A DNA stretch of 64,000 nt from Echinostoma caproni. Lineage: Eukaryota > Platyhelminthes > Trematoda > Plagiorchiida > Echinostomatidae. The stretch covers positions 1 to 64,000 of the forward strand of contig UZAN01039967.1 in the NCBI GenBank assembly GCA_900618425.1, given 5' to 3'. Positions 1-13,917 of this stretch are shown in pieces (the stretch's first letter is position 1; each line of letters opens with the position of its first letter). The notes under the pieces are model-generated. The model had not been told where the DNA came from. It saw only the letters and a program-made list of their open reading frames with translations, and made no database searches. Position numbers and translations under genes: made by a program.

Positions 1-89
1 AAAAAGCGGGGGAAAAAACAGTCAGCTTCGGGAGTAACATTTCTTTTGTTTGTTTACCGTACGCCATTTTGAGATTTTTTCCATTTTTG

Positions 90-665
90 TTTATTTGTGG
101 GATTGCAGACAAGACAGAATGCTTTTACGCTACTTACTTCGGTTCGATGCCATATCCCGCAGTGTATCCAGCCACAGTCAATCTGAATCTTTGGGGCCCC
201 AGCCGAAGAGCCGAGAAACCCCAACGGAAGCCAGATCCGAGCACAGTCCCTTTAACCCTCTGCGCCATGCATAGCCTGACCACCTCGTTGTTTCTTCCAG
301 CCTGGACCGATGTCTGCGAATAGTGTACGGTGTGGTAGACGGTGCTTAGGCATTCGTAGGACGTGCCCTAGACACCTAAGACGATACTGTGAAATTATTT
401 TGCTCTAAGAAAGACTATCTGATTCTAGCACCCGTCGTCTGACTTCATCGTTATTCAAGCGATGCTCCCACCATACGCGGGCGATGTTGCGCAGACAGCG
501 GTTGTCGAAGACCGATAGTCGCTGAATGTGATCTGCTCGGAGAGGCCAGGTTTCGCAACCATAGAGCAACACGGTGCGTACCGTTGCGTAATACACACGC
601 TTTGCAGTCAATCATGAAAAAGTGTACAGATGCATGCCGAAGAGTGCACGGTACACACATTTGAT
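90..665 (-). mobile_element. RTE-like non-LTR retrotransposon, 3'-terminal relic
   Basis: Read on the minus strand, this is the C-terminal part of a non-LTR reverse transcriptase polyprotein, broken by frameshifts and stops. From about 611 down to 405 one frame gives [19 protein letters not shown] and then [24 protein letters not shown]. After a frame change, about 380-150 gives LGCLGHVLRMPKHRLPHRT, a GPGWKK-RGGQ stretch and LFGWGPKD. These blocks, in this order, are the familiar C-terminal signature of RTE-like elements abundant in trematodes. An AATAAA lies on the minus strand near 90, in the expected 3' UTR. The catalytic palm and the endonuclease are absent, so this is a 5'-truncated dead copy. 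The same family appears nearly complete at 47.6-51.4 kb. Confidence 0.85.
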
Positions 666-1682
666 TGAGACGTCAACTTAGACTTGTTTTTTCCCTCATG
701 TCTAAGAGTCCATAGAAGGGTGCTATTCCAGAGAATCAGTAATAAAAGATTTGCAGGAATGGTATACCTTTCACGGATCGTTTCTTCTCACCAGTAAAAG
801 TACCCATTTTCAGGAAAGACGGGAAATAAATATAATTAGCGAATGGGAGCTGCAGATTTTTCTGAAATGACGGCAGATTATATTCTGTTTTTGAATGGAA
901 TAACCCAATCAGTCTTACACGGAATGTTATGGACTGTGGTCTTTTCCTCACGTCTGTGATTTCACACAAAGACTGTGGGTAAGTGGTGGTTGTGATGCAT
1001 TCAGACCAGCTATATGACATGGTGTTTACAGCACTGAAAGTCAGATACAGAGAGCTACCAGTACCTTTTCCCTGACGTTTGACAAGCTGTTGGTGACTCG
1101 TGCGTATAACCAACCTCGTCACTGCCACATACTAACAACCGATGTTTGTCCACTTTTTGAAGTCGGAGTTGATTCAGTTTGAGCCCGTGCTAAAAGGGTT
1201 CTGTTAGAACAGTCGTATATTGCCTTACAGTACTTTTATTGGTAGGTCACATATTCCACTTGTATGATTATTGCTAATCTCATAAACGATTCCCTTTATA
1301 TTTCAAACATCTACTCAACACACTCGAAAACTGGGAGAAAATCATCACACGTTTCCATTTACATTTTCAGACGGAGATAAACAGTGGGTGAATCCAATCC
1401 TTATGTAGATGTCTCAGAATGTAGTTTTCAAGCATATTTGATTTGAAGCAACATCTTTGCCTATGGTGATTTAACGTCGGCTTGAACTGCAGACTGAAGC
1501 TCACCTTTGATAATGGTATATCATTTTTCGAACGACCTCCCTCATGACAGCGCTGGGGTCCATCGTGGTAAGTGTGCAACCCATTTGAGATGACGGTTTC
1601 TTATGCTGACCGAGAATCACTGGAAGATAAGTTGGCTTCTGTGGACCTCATGTTTGTTGTTTGACCGCCCCGTGTCTTTTAT

Positions 1683-1738
1683 GGTCCATGTGGGATCAAA
1701 CGCCTCAAGTATCTTGACATTTATCGATCCCATGGACC
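1683..1738. repeat. Hairpin-forming inverted repeat
   Basis: GGTCCATG-TG-GGATC (1,683-1,697) is complementary to GATCCCATGGACC (1,726-1,738), apart from a 2-nt bulge. That gives 13 base pairs closing a loop of 28 nt. The loop itself contains TCAAG-TAT-CTTGA, which could add a small inner stem. No flanking element or gene was recognised, so function is unknown. Confidence 0.6.
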
Positions 1739-4700
1739 AGATTTTACGGTCATAACTTACCCCTACGTAGATAGCTGTCTCAAAGCGGGTACATTTTCTA
1801 CATTTTATTTTTTTAGATTCCNTTCCAAATCTTCCGGAGAAGCGTTATTTAGTTGAGAGGCTCATCCGTAGCCTGACAGGTGAGTTGAATTCTTGACCTG
1901 AGGAAGTGCTGTGTTCTAGTGTCTTTCCACTGATTGTCAGAGGTAACAATTATTCGGTGTGCTGGTAGTCACCGACACCTTTATTTTTAATGCATTGACC
2001 TATAGTCCAACCGTCTTGTCGGTCGAGTGAGGGAAGAGATTCCATGGACTGTTGATAAAAAATGTATATTTTCCACTAAAACTGAGTTGGAAATATCAAC
2101 TTTGATTATCATCATAATGCAACCGATATCCCTGACGTGTTCACTATAGTCAATAGCTAAGAAAAGCTAGTAAAAGTGGACTAATGTCAACAGGTCGTTT
2201 TTTTGATGTGAATGATGAATGAAGATATCACACATCAGCTGCGTTTGCATGCAGATTGCCAAGTTTGGCGAAAAGTCGAAAATGAATTCAGTTGACACGA
2301 GCTAATATAAGTGATTTTCATATATGTCAAACTCATATGTGCGCAATCGAAAATTTTATGCAATTAAAACGCTCTCAACATACAATTATGAAAATCCAGC
2401 AACACTCATAATTTGATTCAAGCGTATTTTATGCCCATTTCGGGGGCAGAATAACGTACTTCCTGTTGAGGTTTCTGTAGTAAACCGGAGCGTTTTATTT
2501 TTTCCCACTTTTATGTGACTTGTTCATAGGCCACATTAGGTCGGCTTGGTGAGTGGAGTCAAAATGCTTTCCGGATAAAGTATCCAGTGACATTTCTGGT
2601 ATCAACTGGTTTTTCCTTTGAGGATGAAACTCTGGCTTTTGAACAGCTTAAATAATTTTGTACTGCAATAAGGAAAACACAATGGTCCTACTGAATGGCC
2701 GTCTACACAAGTATATGTTACCGTATACTCCACTGATATATAGGGTTCCTCGTTGCAGATAAAAAGATTTTGATACCAAAACACTAGGGTCCCGAAATAT
2801 CACTACTGGCGTTACGCTTTTCGCAATGGTTGAGTAAAATGCATATATACACGATTGGTCTCTTTATAAATCGTTTTGCTGTCCGCGATTAGAAGACACG
2901 CGAAGTACAGCTTCGCTGTTGGTAGACTTCAGACAAACTTCCAAAACTATGGCTTTAACAGGACAAAAGAATCCAATCATACGATCTTGATGAATTCACG
3001 AATAACTACGTGAAATGACGAACAGAACTTGTGAGTATGAGGGAACGAACAATGAGATCAATCTGTAGGATAAAGGTGCTGAGTACCCTCTAACCTTCTT
3101 CTCTGCGATCATTTGTAATGCTTCGTTGTCAGAATTAGGGAGTGATAGAAAAGGACACTTTCAGTTAGTGCAAAATATCTGCCAAAACAGAAGTGTGACA
3201 AAATCGTAACTGAGGGCAACATCCCTTCTACGAGAAGTGAAAAACTCCATAAATGCACAGACTAGATGAAATATCTTTGTGACAGTTGTTGCAAGTGATC
3301 AATCAGTGTGATTTTGAGGGACATGCATATGGTTTGTAAATCAAAAGCTCCCATATGCATTTCACGTTTTGTTTGACTGTTTCAGAGTTTTGCACGATTC
3401 AAGTAAATATTGAGTGAATCGATCGAAGAAATTTATCCCAAGGCGAGCGGATCGATAGCCGGTTAGATTAGTTACGGAACAGCCTGCATACACTTTGTCA
3501 ACCGTTGGATCATTTGCTTTTGTTTATTTGGCAGCATGGATGCTTTATAAGCTGAGTTCGTAATCCATGGGTTTTGAGGTTGTCCATTGACCGGTTAATC
3601 TCTTTTCCTACTGTCCACCACACCGGACGATAATAAAACACGTGGGTTGAGCTACCATCTGAGCTGGAGAGTGAGGATGAGATGCAGTGTCGGGGGAGGA
3701 AAAGTAGTGGTGCATGATATTTGGGACGCAAACTGTCCATGGGGAAGAGGAGAAAAGTGAGCTAATGTGAATTCGAAGTTCTGCTAAAGCCAACTAGACC
3801 CGTGAAAGAATTAAGCGCCAGTGAGCGAGTTCCAGAGAGAAAAAGTGTTTTTAGGCAACTGAGCGACCGATCAAACTAACTCGACTTAATCCTCCCAACC
3901 AACTAATTAGCGTCAAATTCGAATTCGTTATACCCCCACCTCCGCACGAATATCCACAGGACTATGAACAGGTTCATCGAAATATGACGGGGACAGAAAG
4001 CCAGGTGCGGGGGTTGGCGTATGTTTTGACAGAACAAGAAACGTTGATTTAGTCAAGGCTGGTGCTAGCAGACTGGTGGTTCGACGGATCTGTTCGATTT
4101 ACTCCCGTAGGTATTGATTAATCAATGAGCTTTGATCCCAGATTTCAGTTTGCACTTGACGAAAAGAATCGGCATTTTGACGACCGATAGGTCTGGAATA
4201 AACTAGTAGTCATCGATGTGGCCGTTACCAGACTCAATTACGACGTCGCAATTCTATTTATCAGGATTCAACTATTAGGATGGATTGTATAGGAGAATAA
4301 GCAAATTTACTAATTGTGAGTTTGGAAGAACTGCTTATGGATGAAAGTTTTATCGCTTTGCTTATGTTAAGGAACGCTTTCACTGGTTTAATATACATCT
4401 AACCTATTTCTTCAGTGGTAGACAAATCAGAATCTCCAAAATTAGAGCATGTTTTGGGAGTTCTTCGAATTGGACGTGCCATCGCAATTGATCTTCATTA
4501 AAAGTCCGATCATCCTCGTCAGTTTCACCGACGGGATTTTCGTCCTTGATTCAATACCACTCCGTATTTACGGCTAAACGCAAAGGACACCATCGGAGTA
4601 ATGCCCACTTTTGACGTGTATCCAAACAGCGAGCTCAATGAAACAAGCTGTTTCCGAACAAAAAGAATCAGGAAAAGGATGCTCAAAGTCTAAAACCACA

Positions 4701-6652
4701 CAAAAGGGGAATCAACTTAATCAAAAAGTCATTACTTAACCGTCGCTTTTAGTCAATCGATTTATTGAGACAACTGTACCTCTAGTATGTTTGAATGAAA
4801 AAAGTCAGCTGAGGTGTAACCTGGAATCACCTTGTTGGTGGTGAGTGTCGATAGACGCAATCGTGTGAGTGTTTCGTGTTCAAGTACTGAATAACCACTT
4901 CGTGACCATTTTTTCTAGTTACCTAGGTTTTGCTTCAATTTTTTATAAATGACGTTGTGCTCTGTGAGTAGGAAATCCTTCTAGAGCATACAGTCAATGC
5001 AGCTGTCGTTCAACTTACGCCTAGGTGTTAGCTGAATTTTAGAGTGTATCACATGGTACTCCTTTACAGTAGAAATGAGGGGGACGAAAATCTTTCTACA
5101 GATAGCAACTTTTGTTGCGAATATTATGAGGGACTAGATAGAAATAGGCCACCAGTCGATTGTCTTAGCCATTAAGCTGATTTATTTAATTGAATGCCAT
5201 GGAAAAAGCTAAATAGTTTTTTATTTGTAAAAAGTAGATTGGGATGCTCCAGTTCCAAAGAGAAGGTTCCCAGGGGTACATTATCGACTTTTACAGTCTC
5301 ACTTATCGAATCTGGCTTTAGCTTTGATAAGTTCCCCGTCATGGATTGTGAGACACCAAATCTATCTCTATATCAGATATGGACATGGAAACATACACAT
5401 AAATATGCGCAGTGAGTTTACTACCACATCGAGAAAAACTGCCGGTGTTATAGGAGACGTCGGCTTATTCTTAATTCTACTGAAAACAAAATGTGATTGA
5501 CAAACACACGTCTATATGACATGGCTTGTTGTTATTGCTATTCACTAAGTCTTCATTTGATTGTGCTGTATTGTGAACTTTATTTTATTTATGCCTTTCT
5601 TATTCATTATTGATTGGTCTACTATTCTATTGGTTCTTGAGCAGGAGTGTAATTAAAAGTGAACTACCGCAATCCAGTTGGAGGACCTAACTTAGTGACT
5701 AAACGTAGCCCGTAATCATAACAACATCCAAGTTCTCATGGTTTAGTTTACCGAAAATGAGTCCAGTGATTGCAATGTCTCAGTTTGTCTAATCAATTCT
5801 ATACAATCAATATATGATAACGATGGTTTCACAATGAGGCTTGAACGTTGGTCGGACGTAGCATTTCAGTTTTGTTGCTGTTGTTCTTGATATATTCCAT
5901 GCTCTCAAACATCATTTTATTAGTCCTCGGATTATTCTTTCGTACTTGCTTTTTGAGTGCACGGAATGTGTTCATCAGGCTGGAAAATAACGGTGGAACC
6001 GTAAATCTAAGCAAGTGATTGAATGTTTTTTAAATGTGGATTATCCATCATCGGAAGGGATTACAACAGGTGTAAATTGTTGAGACAGAAGTCAATGAAT
6101 CGTGGGAAGTCGACTAGACCGATAACCTTATTACTGTTATTGTCGAAACAGGAGTGAACGAACCTAGGTGTGAATTACACTCACACCCTTCAGCATGCAC
6201 TTTACCTGCGCTCCGGATTTGTGCCCACTGTTAATAGTGTCGCGAGAGTGAGCACAAATTGTTTCTCTATTATTTTTACATAAATTACCTTATTGCCGTT
6301 TTAACTAATGAGTGACCCCATGTGTCAGAGTTGCGCACAACAGTGTATTTTTGGGGCAACAAATCGAAAGGTTGGTTCAGCAGCGGCGTTGGTAAATACC
6401 AGGCATTAACCTAAAATCCCAAGCGACGGCTGCCTATGATCATATCTCATGAGTTGCCACAGTTTACTCACCAGGTGTGTAAATGGGACTATTTGTCTGC
6501 TGTTTCAAACTGGAATACAGACGCACTGTCGGAAACAATACACTTTCTGCAAGTATCATAGTGAAATCTCCTCTGAATTTATCATTTGTTATGTTTTAGC
6601 ATCAAGGCCTTGTATATATGATTCTGGGTTCTATCACGAGTAACCCTTCAGA

Positions 6653-6672
6653 TGTTGTTATTGTTGTTGTTG
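6653..6672 (+). repeat. Short GTT-rich microsatellite
   Basis: A short imperfect run of GTT/ATT trinucleotides visible directly in the sequence. Confidence 0.8.
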
Positions 6673-7859
6673 ACGGGGATCAGACAGTATCAGGAACAGA
6701 ATAAATACAGACTAAAATGTCCTGATTTCGCTCAACACAACGCAGCTAAACTCAACTCAACAGATCAGCTTTCCATATAAAATCTCACTGAAAAACGTGC
6801 TGTTTGTTTGAAGTGTACTTGCATTTGAAAAATCACAAAAATTGAGTAAATCACTCTATGGCATATCCCTATACAGTCCATTGACTCTAGTCAACGAACG
6901 CGCTGCCATATGACACATCCCTAGTAGTAGACAAAATCATTCATTCAAGATCAAAGACAGCGTCCAGAGGGTGAAAATCGGCCATTCTTGTTTTGCTTTA
7001 GACAGATCAAAGTGAATATGAAATAACAATATCCGTGTGTGTGAAAATCTGCGTAGATTTACAAACGTTGTGGATTCCATCGACTATATAGGCACCTATA
7101 GATCAATAGCAATAAATGAGGATTGTTTGTATTCGGAAGTTCATAAGCTGAATAACGATTTGCAAAGTCAGCCTCCGAGCATCAGAATAAAGTGTTTTTG
7201 CGACTGTTTACAGTGTGTAAGTTGGATTTTATTTCACAATGAAAAGGTTAGGAATACCTCACAAAATGTGCTCATCTGAAGCGTTTAAATGTTTTAAGAC
7301 ACAAACGTTTTATCCCCAATTTAATCAGAGGAAACTAGAACACTCAACCACTGTGGCAAAAGTAGCACAAGAAACTTATTACCAACAAAAGCACGAAAAA
7401 TGTCCGTAACTACGTGTTATTTGTGTTGAATGGTAATGAAGATCTATTTTCAGTGAGCGATTAAACACAACGATTGTATTTTGCTTGTCGGTTTCGGTTC
7501 TCAGTACGACGGTTTCTCGTAGCTATTGCATTTAAAATCGTCTGAAACCGCTGTCTTTTTATCTTACGAAATTGGGCTGAAGATTACGATTAAGGTTTAC
7601 CTACTTAACAGTGAATCTAACATACTAACTTTGTGCCCAGTTATAACATTTAAAACAAAATGAAGTTCATTAATCAGTGGGTAAGTTTAGCTTACAATCA
7701 TTTTACCTGATTGTCAAAAAATTGTTGTCTTGCACAGATCAATATTATTATTACGCAGACTATTAGCCTTACGCTTATCCATTAGACATGTGCATATTCA
7801 GCCAGATCGATGAACGTGCGCAGATGTCGATGGGATACAATGCCTACCGGAAGCCATTA

Positions 7860-8330
7860 GTGTGGATTGCTGCTTAAAATGGGTGCAACGCACGCAGACA
7901 CAGAGAGAGAGAGAAACGCACAGGAAACTTAGACAGTGTATTGTTCACATGGCTGACCAATTAAGCCACGGTGTCTCGCTCTCTATCTCCCAACTAAATT
8001 GTTGAGTTGTAGGGTAGCAGCGGTAAAACCGCGGGGTTTGTTCGGTTCCGCGTGCTCTTATGCAGTTGGTGGAAATACGACATCCGGTAGGGTATTGGTA
8101 GACGCCGGTATGCACCCGCATTGGAATATCAACTTTTACATCGACCTCGTGTGATTGATTCGCCGAACAACAGTATCGGTTATGCTAGCCAATTAGGTTC
8201 ACATAATCCGATAGAATCTTGGCAACGCGATTGCAGTTTGTTGGGCATGTGTAAGAGCCAAAATATATATCTTACCACTTTGATCCTGTATAAGTACGGT
8301 ATTTGTCACATGAAGAAGAAGTGAGATGAT
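7860..8330. other. Unclassified GC-richer segment, possible mobile-element fragment
   Basis: This segment is noticeably GC-richer than its surroundings. It contains a GA run at 7,901-7,914, a small hairpin GCGGT-AAA-ACCGC near 8,019-8,031, and an open frame of 67 codons (8,121-8,324, plus) with no recognised motif. The composition shift and structure suggest an interspersed repeat. I could not match it to a named family, and no second copy was seen in the window. Confidence 0.2.
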
Positions 8331-8836
8331 GCTAGTTATTCGTTAATTACCTAAACATAATGCATTAAAAAACAGTTTCGAATCGGTATTGGTTGCCTTT
8401 TAATTCGTTCAAACCTTTTTCCCAGTGGGGATGAAGTCTGATGTTGATGGCCTGCAAGAAAGCCAGCCAAACCAAATCTGTTTGTAAAATAGAACGGGAG
8501 ATTTGTTAGTTCGAAAGCATTTTATTCGCAGATGACGGAAGTACCAGCTAAATATTATGAGCTTGAATGAATTTATACTACAAACGAATGACACGATTGG
8601 AGCTACGTTTTACACTATTATCGGTGACAGGGAAAGTTTCTTATATTCATGGGACTGCATAGAAACGCCAAACACAAGTCGCTCCCGAGGCACTTAGGAG
8701 AAGTCCGAAATATTTGGGGGTAGATCGGGAAATAGTACGAAAGAACTGTGAACCTAATAGGGTACTGTGCATCCAGAAGAAAACCATTCATTAAAATGTA
8801 AAACGGTGTAAGAGCAGCAATAGAATCAGGTTTGTT

Positions 8837-8890
8837 TTAGCCACAACGTGAGTACCAAAACACAAGATTTCGGTGACAACGCCCAAATTT
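8837..8890 (-). mobile_element. Possible PLE 3'-tail relic
   Basis: The plus strand here reads AGCCACAACG, then ACCAAAACACAAGATTTCGG and TGACAACG. It aligns over about 50 bases with 14,888-14,941, the outer 3' region of the minus-strand PLE (GGCCACGACG, then CCAAAACACAAGGCTTTGA and TGACAAGG). Orientation is the same, so this would be the tail of a minus-strand copy. No PLE coding sequence was recognised next to it. Similarity is roughly 70% by eye, so the call is tentative. Confidence 0.35.
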
Positions 8891-11800
8891 TTCGAAACGA
8901 TCCGGAACACCTATGGATTATTAACGGTTTAAGAGCAGCTTGAGGCAGGAAACTTAGAACGAGGTTGTTCTGAGTATGTTACATATTCAAGCGGTGTGAT
9001 AGAACTATATATGAATCTGGTTAAATGTTGCATCAAGGTCTTTAACAGCAGAGCCGGTTCGACGTGAATGAAGAAGCCGAAGTTAACTTTAGATTGGTTG
9101 TGTCTATTGTGACCTTGAAGAAGAAGAGAACAGAAAATGAAGCACATAAACAAATTAAACACAGCCATGGATGCTTATGGGCAATAGTTTACCGCTGAAC
9201 CAAGTTGCTAACAAATTGGTGTCATTGAAATGAATGTAATCTCAATACCTTGGGTTTTTTTCAGCCTTAGTCTTTAACACTGATTAATTGACGGACGTCG
9301 ATTCTTTGCTCGTCGTTCCCGTGTTTTCCTGTTTCGCTACACCCGTGAATTCCAACCATGAAAGACTTACCCTATGTGCTGTAGTGTGCACGCTAATAAT
9401 GGTTGCAAAACCACGATTATCTCAAACAGTCCCTAGGTTAACGATGGTTAACTGGACGGAGTCACAAGCACTAGTAGGAATGAATTAGAAAGAATGCTAA
9501 TAAAAAGTTGAAAATGCCATCGAAGGTTGACCAATCTAAACTATTGAGGTTTCACTTTGCTCACTGTTCCAGTGTATAAGGTGTATAGGGTGTAGACTGT
9601 TAATTTCCATAAGCAAACAGTAAATGCCCCGGGGATCATAAAGTTCCCAGCTTCTACTTCTATTCGAAATTTGTCAGGATAGAAAACATTATTAGAGCAA
9701 AAAGCTACATAGGACGAGTATGGGATTCAGTAATATCCCGAAAGCTGTGTCAAGAAAGGGCATCGGAAATGCTGACCAGCAGGCTGCATCCGTGCTGAAA
9801 CCTTACCGTAGTTCTAACGGATTTGAAGATCTAGATTTCTTAAAGTAAATGCAAGGATCTGTTAAAGTGGACTTCGGCCACCGATATATCTGCTTGCACT
9901 GTTTGACTTAATTCATGCAAGAAATTTTCAGGTACTAGTGCGTGACCACGGTTTTCGGAAATACGTATTGCGACGGAAACACATATATGCAATTCACCAA
10001 GCTTAGGATCTGAGAAGCGGTAGCAAGTGACAAATATGCACGTTAAAGGTTTTTTGAAATTTCATCAACGCATTCATATGAAGAAACATCATATATTAGG
10101 GTGAGGTTTCAGGATTGCTTTAACTCACTAACTTGCAATGGAGCAGATCCATGTGCGATCTCTGGAAAAAATAATAAGGCACGGACAGTCGTGATTTTGA
10201 TAAACTCTTTATTATCTAATAAATTTTTAGTAGTTATCGTAAGTAGTCATTTTTCAAACAGCTTATTGACACTAAATACGGTCTTACAGTGTATGCATCT
10301 ATGGATATGATTTGTCTTTGGTTGTTCCTTTCCGCATAACTCACTGAGTAGTTTGTCAGTTAAGGAAACGTTTTTAACTGACACATTGGATGGAAAGTGA
10401 ACACCAAACTGCATAAAAAGGAACTGAGAAAATATTGATATTTTTTGAACGTGGTATGCTCGCAACTACTCTTATTGACCGAGACCGATTTGCATGATCA
10501 GTGAAATAAGCTGTCTCATTATATGCCCACTAATTGCCCAATTTTAAATTATCCGCCCGTTTTAAGGCGTTACATTGATTTAAATTAATTTTGTTCTGTT
10601 GTATTATTCATATTAATTCAAGGAGCACCAAAAACAACACTCACATGTGTGTTCATATGCCGATATTCAGGCATCAATTGTTGCGATCGTCATCGCATTG
10701 CATTCAATTAACTGATATTCGATTGACGGTAAAACCTGCCGGTGATCATTGCAAACAACAATTACCCCTAAACAAAGCCACATGAATAAAGTCTATGGCC
10801 GATTGAAACGCATTGACAGTTTCCTACAGCAACATTAGATTTCTATTTTCGATCATTCTGTGCAGTAAAAGTTCTTTTACCCTGAATAAGACTCTTGAAG
10901 TATTTCACACAAACCGAACGTGATTTCATTGGAAGTAATAGGCCAATAGCTGAACTGTTATTGTAGATCATTCTTTAATGAGTATCGGTGGTCATAATTT
11001 GGTAACACAAGTCAACAGAATTTTAGGAGAACAAGACGGATAAAAAAACAATGACTTCGATTCAGATGTGGATATGAAGTGATTTAGTTCAGTAAGGCCG
11101 ATTTGAACAAAATGGTTTTGTGCTGCAGACGCATGTGTGCTTCAGAACTCATGCTTATCTATTGCTCTAATGATGTTATGGGTTCCTAAGAAATCCAATC
11201 TTGGAAATCCAACTTGTTTTAATTAGCAATAATCCAAGGCCATTTTCAGAAAAAGCAATTCATGAAAGTTGATACGTACGAATGAATGAATAAGATTTGT
11301 TTGTTTTATGCTTTCGGGTGAAAAAGTGTATCTGCATGTCTGCGTCTCAGACATTGGAGGATGACTTTACGGGTGTTGTTACCTGAGTTAAAATCAGAGC
11401 GTTCGAAAGCTAAGCAGAGAAATACTGGATTGGTGTAGCCAAACAGGTAGTTATTTCATTCACTCGTTCAGTTCAAGGTATACGGAGATTCAGAATCCTA
11501 ATAATCAAGGACTTTTTTTACAAACTAAGCCATAGTTAATGAAGTGTGAATTCAATCAATTGATCAATAACTGTATTATTATTTTGAGTTTTTAACCCAG
11601 CAATTTGAAAAGAAACCGTACTTAATAACAAGTGCCATGTGATTTGCTCCACGAGTATTTGCTGCGTTCGGTGATTCTGTTTTTTACATGAACCATACTG
11701 AAAACAGCCTACATGTAATGACATTCAGTTATTTAGTTATTTGAATTGTCAAAGAATGGCGTAAGAACGTTTGTGATACGTATTTTTCAATTCAATGTTT

Positions 11801-13917
11801 GTAAAAATACATACAATACCAAACTAATTTGTATTTTGACAACATCAGTAGTTACAGTATGATTCAAACCACATGCGTGTACGCCATCATCGCTTTTGTG
11901 TTGTGTACGACAAGTATTTATGTAGTAATCTTAGAACGCAGTGTTCAGAATAGCATTCATGTGTTTACGTGGAATAAATGCTACTGCAACAAATTATGAA
12001 TACATTTTAGCTTTCTCATAAATTCTTATGCGTGCACATACGTAATAAATACAATAACCTAAAGGAATAGAGTTTCACGCAGTCCCAACGAACGATCCAG
12101 GCTAAATCAAGCCAAGATAACAGAAACATTGGTTTTAATGTAGACCAGAGTTGAATTAGTGCTTAGTCCTATATTGCAAAGCGGGATCAATCTATCAGTG
12201 GATCACAGTAGCTAGTGATCGATGTGACGAACATTAACTCACAATCACGAACAGGTCAAGGCAGCTGACTCCACGTCATGAAGCGCCCCACGAAGAATAA
12301 AAAGGAGACTGACAGTGCAACGCCTTTGTGGAAAAAGACTGACGTTCAACTGAATAAAGATAATTCACTTTGAGTTGACAAATGAATATTTATGGAAGGA
12401 GCTCGAACAGATACTGAGAGCAAGGGTTACGTGAGTATTGCATTCGTTCGAAAGACAGTAGAGTGGACGGCGAAAGTATACGTTCACCGAAAAGGACATA
12501 TCACAGTGACCTGTCTTAAATTGTCTGTTTTTGGTCACATCGTTGCCTGCAATATTGTGATCGTAATAACAATTGGTTTTGGTTGAAATGCCATCAAATT
12601 TAGCTGACTCTTGAATCACATACCGATTCCCAGCCAAGCACTTTGTGACACCAAAATGCATTCTCCCTACCAGATGACAAGGTCGATTGCATACTAGCAA
12701 GGAAATTTTCAGAAGTTTACACAAGTAATATTAAAATGCATTAGTGCAATAAATTTCTTCTTTGATTCGCCAAGAGAGAAAGAGATTACTTATTCAGCTG
12801 ACTGAATCCTATTTAAACAACTAAATAGTTGTTTCCAATAGTTATGCCTAGTAAGAAGTAGTGTCTGATTCTTTTTGATAACATAAGTGATAGAAAAGAG
12901 TCCCTAGCAAGGTTATACTTCTGGTTTAGCTAAGATTCAAAACCGATGATTGATGATACCATATTGCACAAGAACATCTGTGTGAAAAACGAACTGAGGT
13001 CAGAATTCAAGTGATATCCGTATGCTCGTTGTTCTACTCATCCCCGTCAAACCTCTTTCTGCCCAACTCTATTCATGTGGTTTTGTTATTTGCTCGCCAA
13101 AACGATAAGATAAACACAGAGATACCTTATGGGTTATGGTTTACATCTGGATGCACACAAGTGCTATTCACGTATGACGGTAAAACTAACATCCATCACA
13201 GAAACATTGAGTTTTTTTCCTTGTCCCGGTAACCTCTTTGCTTTTTGCGTTTATCGGCTCTCGAAAAGCAAGACATTACAAAAGCAACTATTGGTTGTAC
13301 ACGTTGTTAAAAATGGGAGTATTTCTGTCACAAACTGTTCCAGTTGTCGGATATCCTTATTTTGGGACTTTACGGGGCTCGAGACAATCCAAAAGAACAG
13401 GTGTTGTCAGTTGAGGTCATGGGAGAGGAAACGCGTTTCCGCTTTCCATCTGTACCGTTCCCGTTGGGTGAAAACCGAGTACTATGAAATGTGCACACTC
13501 GCAAACGTAGGGAAACGTGATGCGCAATTCCATTTCATTTTAAAGTGATTCGGGAAAACCGTGTGTAATCATGCTTTGTTGTCCCAAGACCCACTAGCAG
13601 GAACAAGGTTTAGACGGAATGACAAACCAAAGATTCATACAACAAAACAGACAATAATTAAGGAAAAAGAAGGAAGATGACTTGGGGGACGTTTTTATTG
13701 GAAAAATATTAACTTCATTTTGATAAATTTTCCGGAAACGGTGTATCAATGGATAGCATGTGTATTTCATTCAGTCAGATGCAAAGTTGGTCCTTCCATT
13801 TTTTTTTCTGTATTTATAGATTTATAAACAGGATGAAGATGACCAATATTATTCGTTGAAGGAATTTGATATGTTGTATTGAGCGGTAGAGAACTCAGTG
13901 TAATTGGATACACAAGT
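8891..13917. other. No gene recognised; AT-rich non-coding stretch
   Basis: Nothing supportable as a gene or classified repeat. The longest open frames (12,365-12,724 minus, 119 codons; 13,129-13,548 plus, 139 codons) show no known motif and no convincing splice context, and are consistent with chance. Confidence 0.5.

Larger units (their letters stand above)
666..7859. other. No gene recognised; AT-rich non-coding stretch
   Basis: I see no coding region, RNA gene or classified mobile element here. The longest open frame (736-1128, minus, 130 codons) has no recognisable motif and is of a length expected by chance in this composition. The stretch holds one undetermined base at 1,822, a hairpin at 1,683-1,738, a short GTT run at 6,653-6,672, and an imperfect GC-rich inverted pair near 3,934-3,946 and 4,005-4,017. 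It may be intronic or intergenic. Confidence 0.5.

Noticed and set aside
13129..13548. 139-codon plus-strand open frame
   Set aside because: No family motif, unremarkable composition and no supporting splice or promoter signals.
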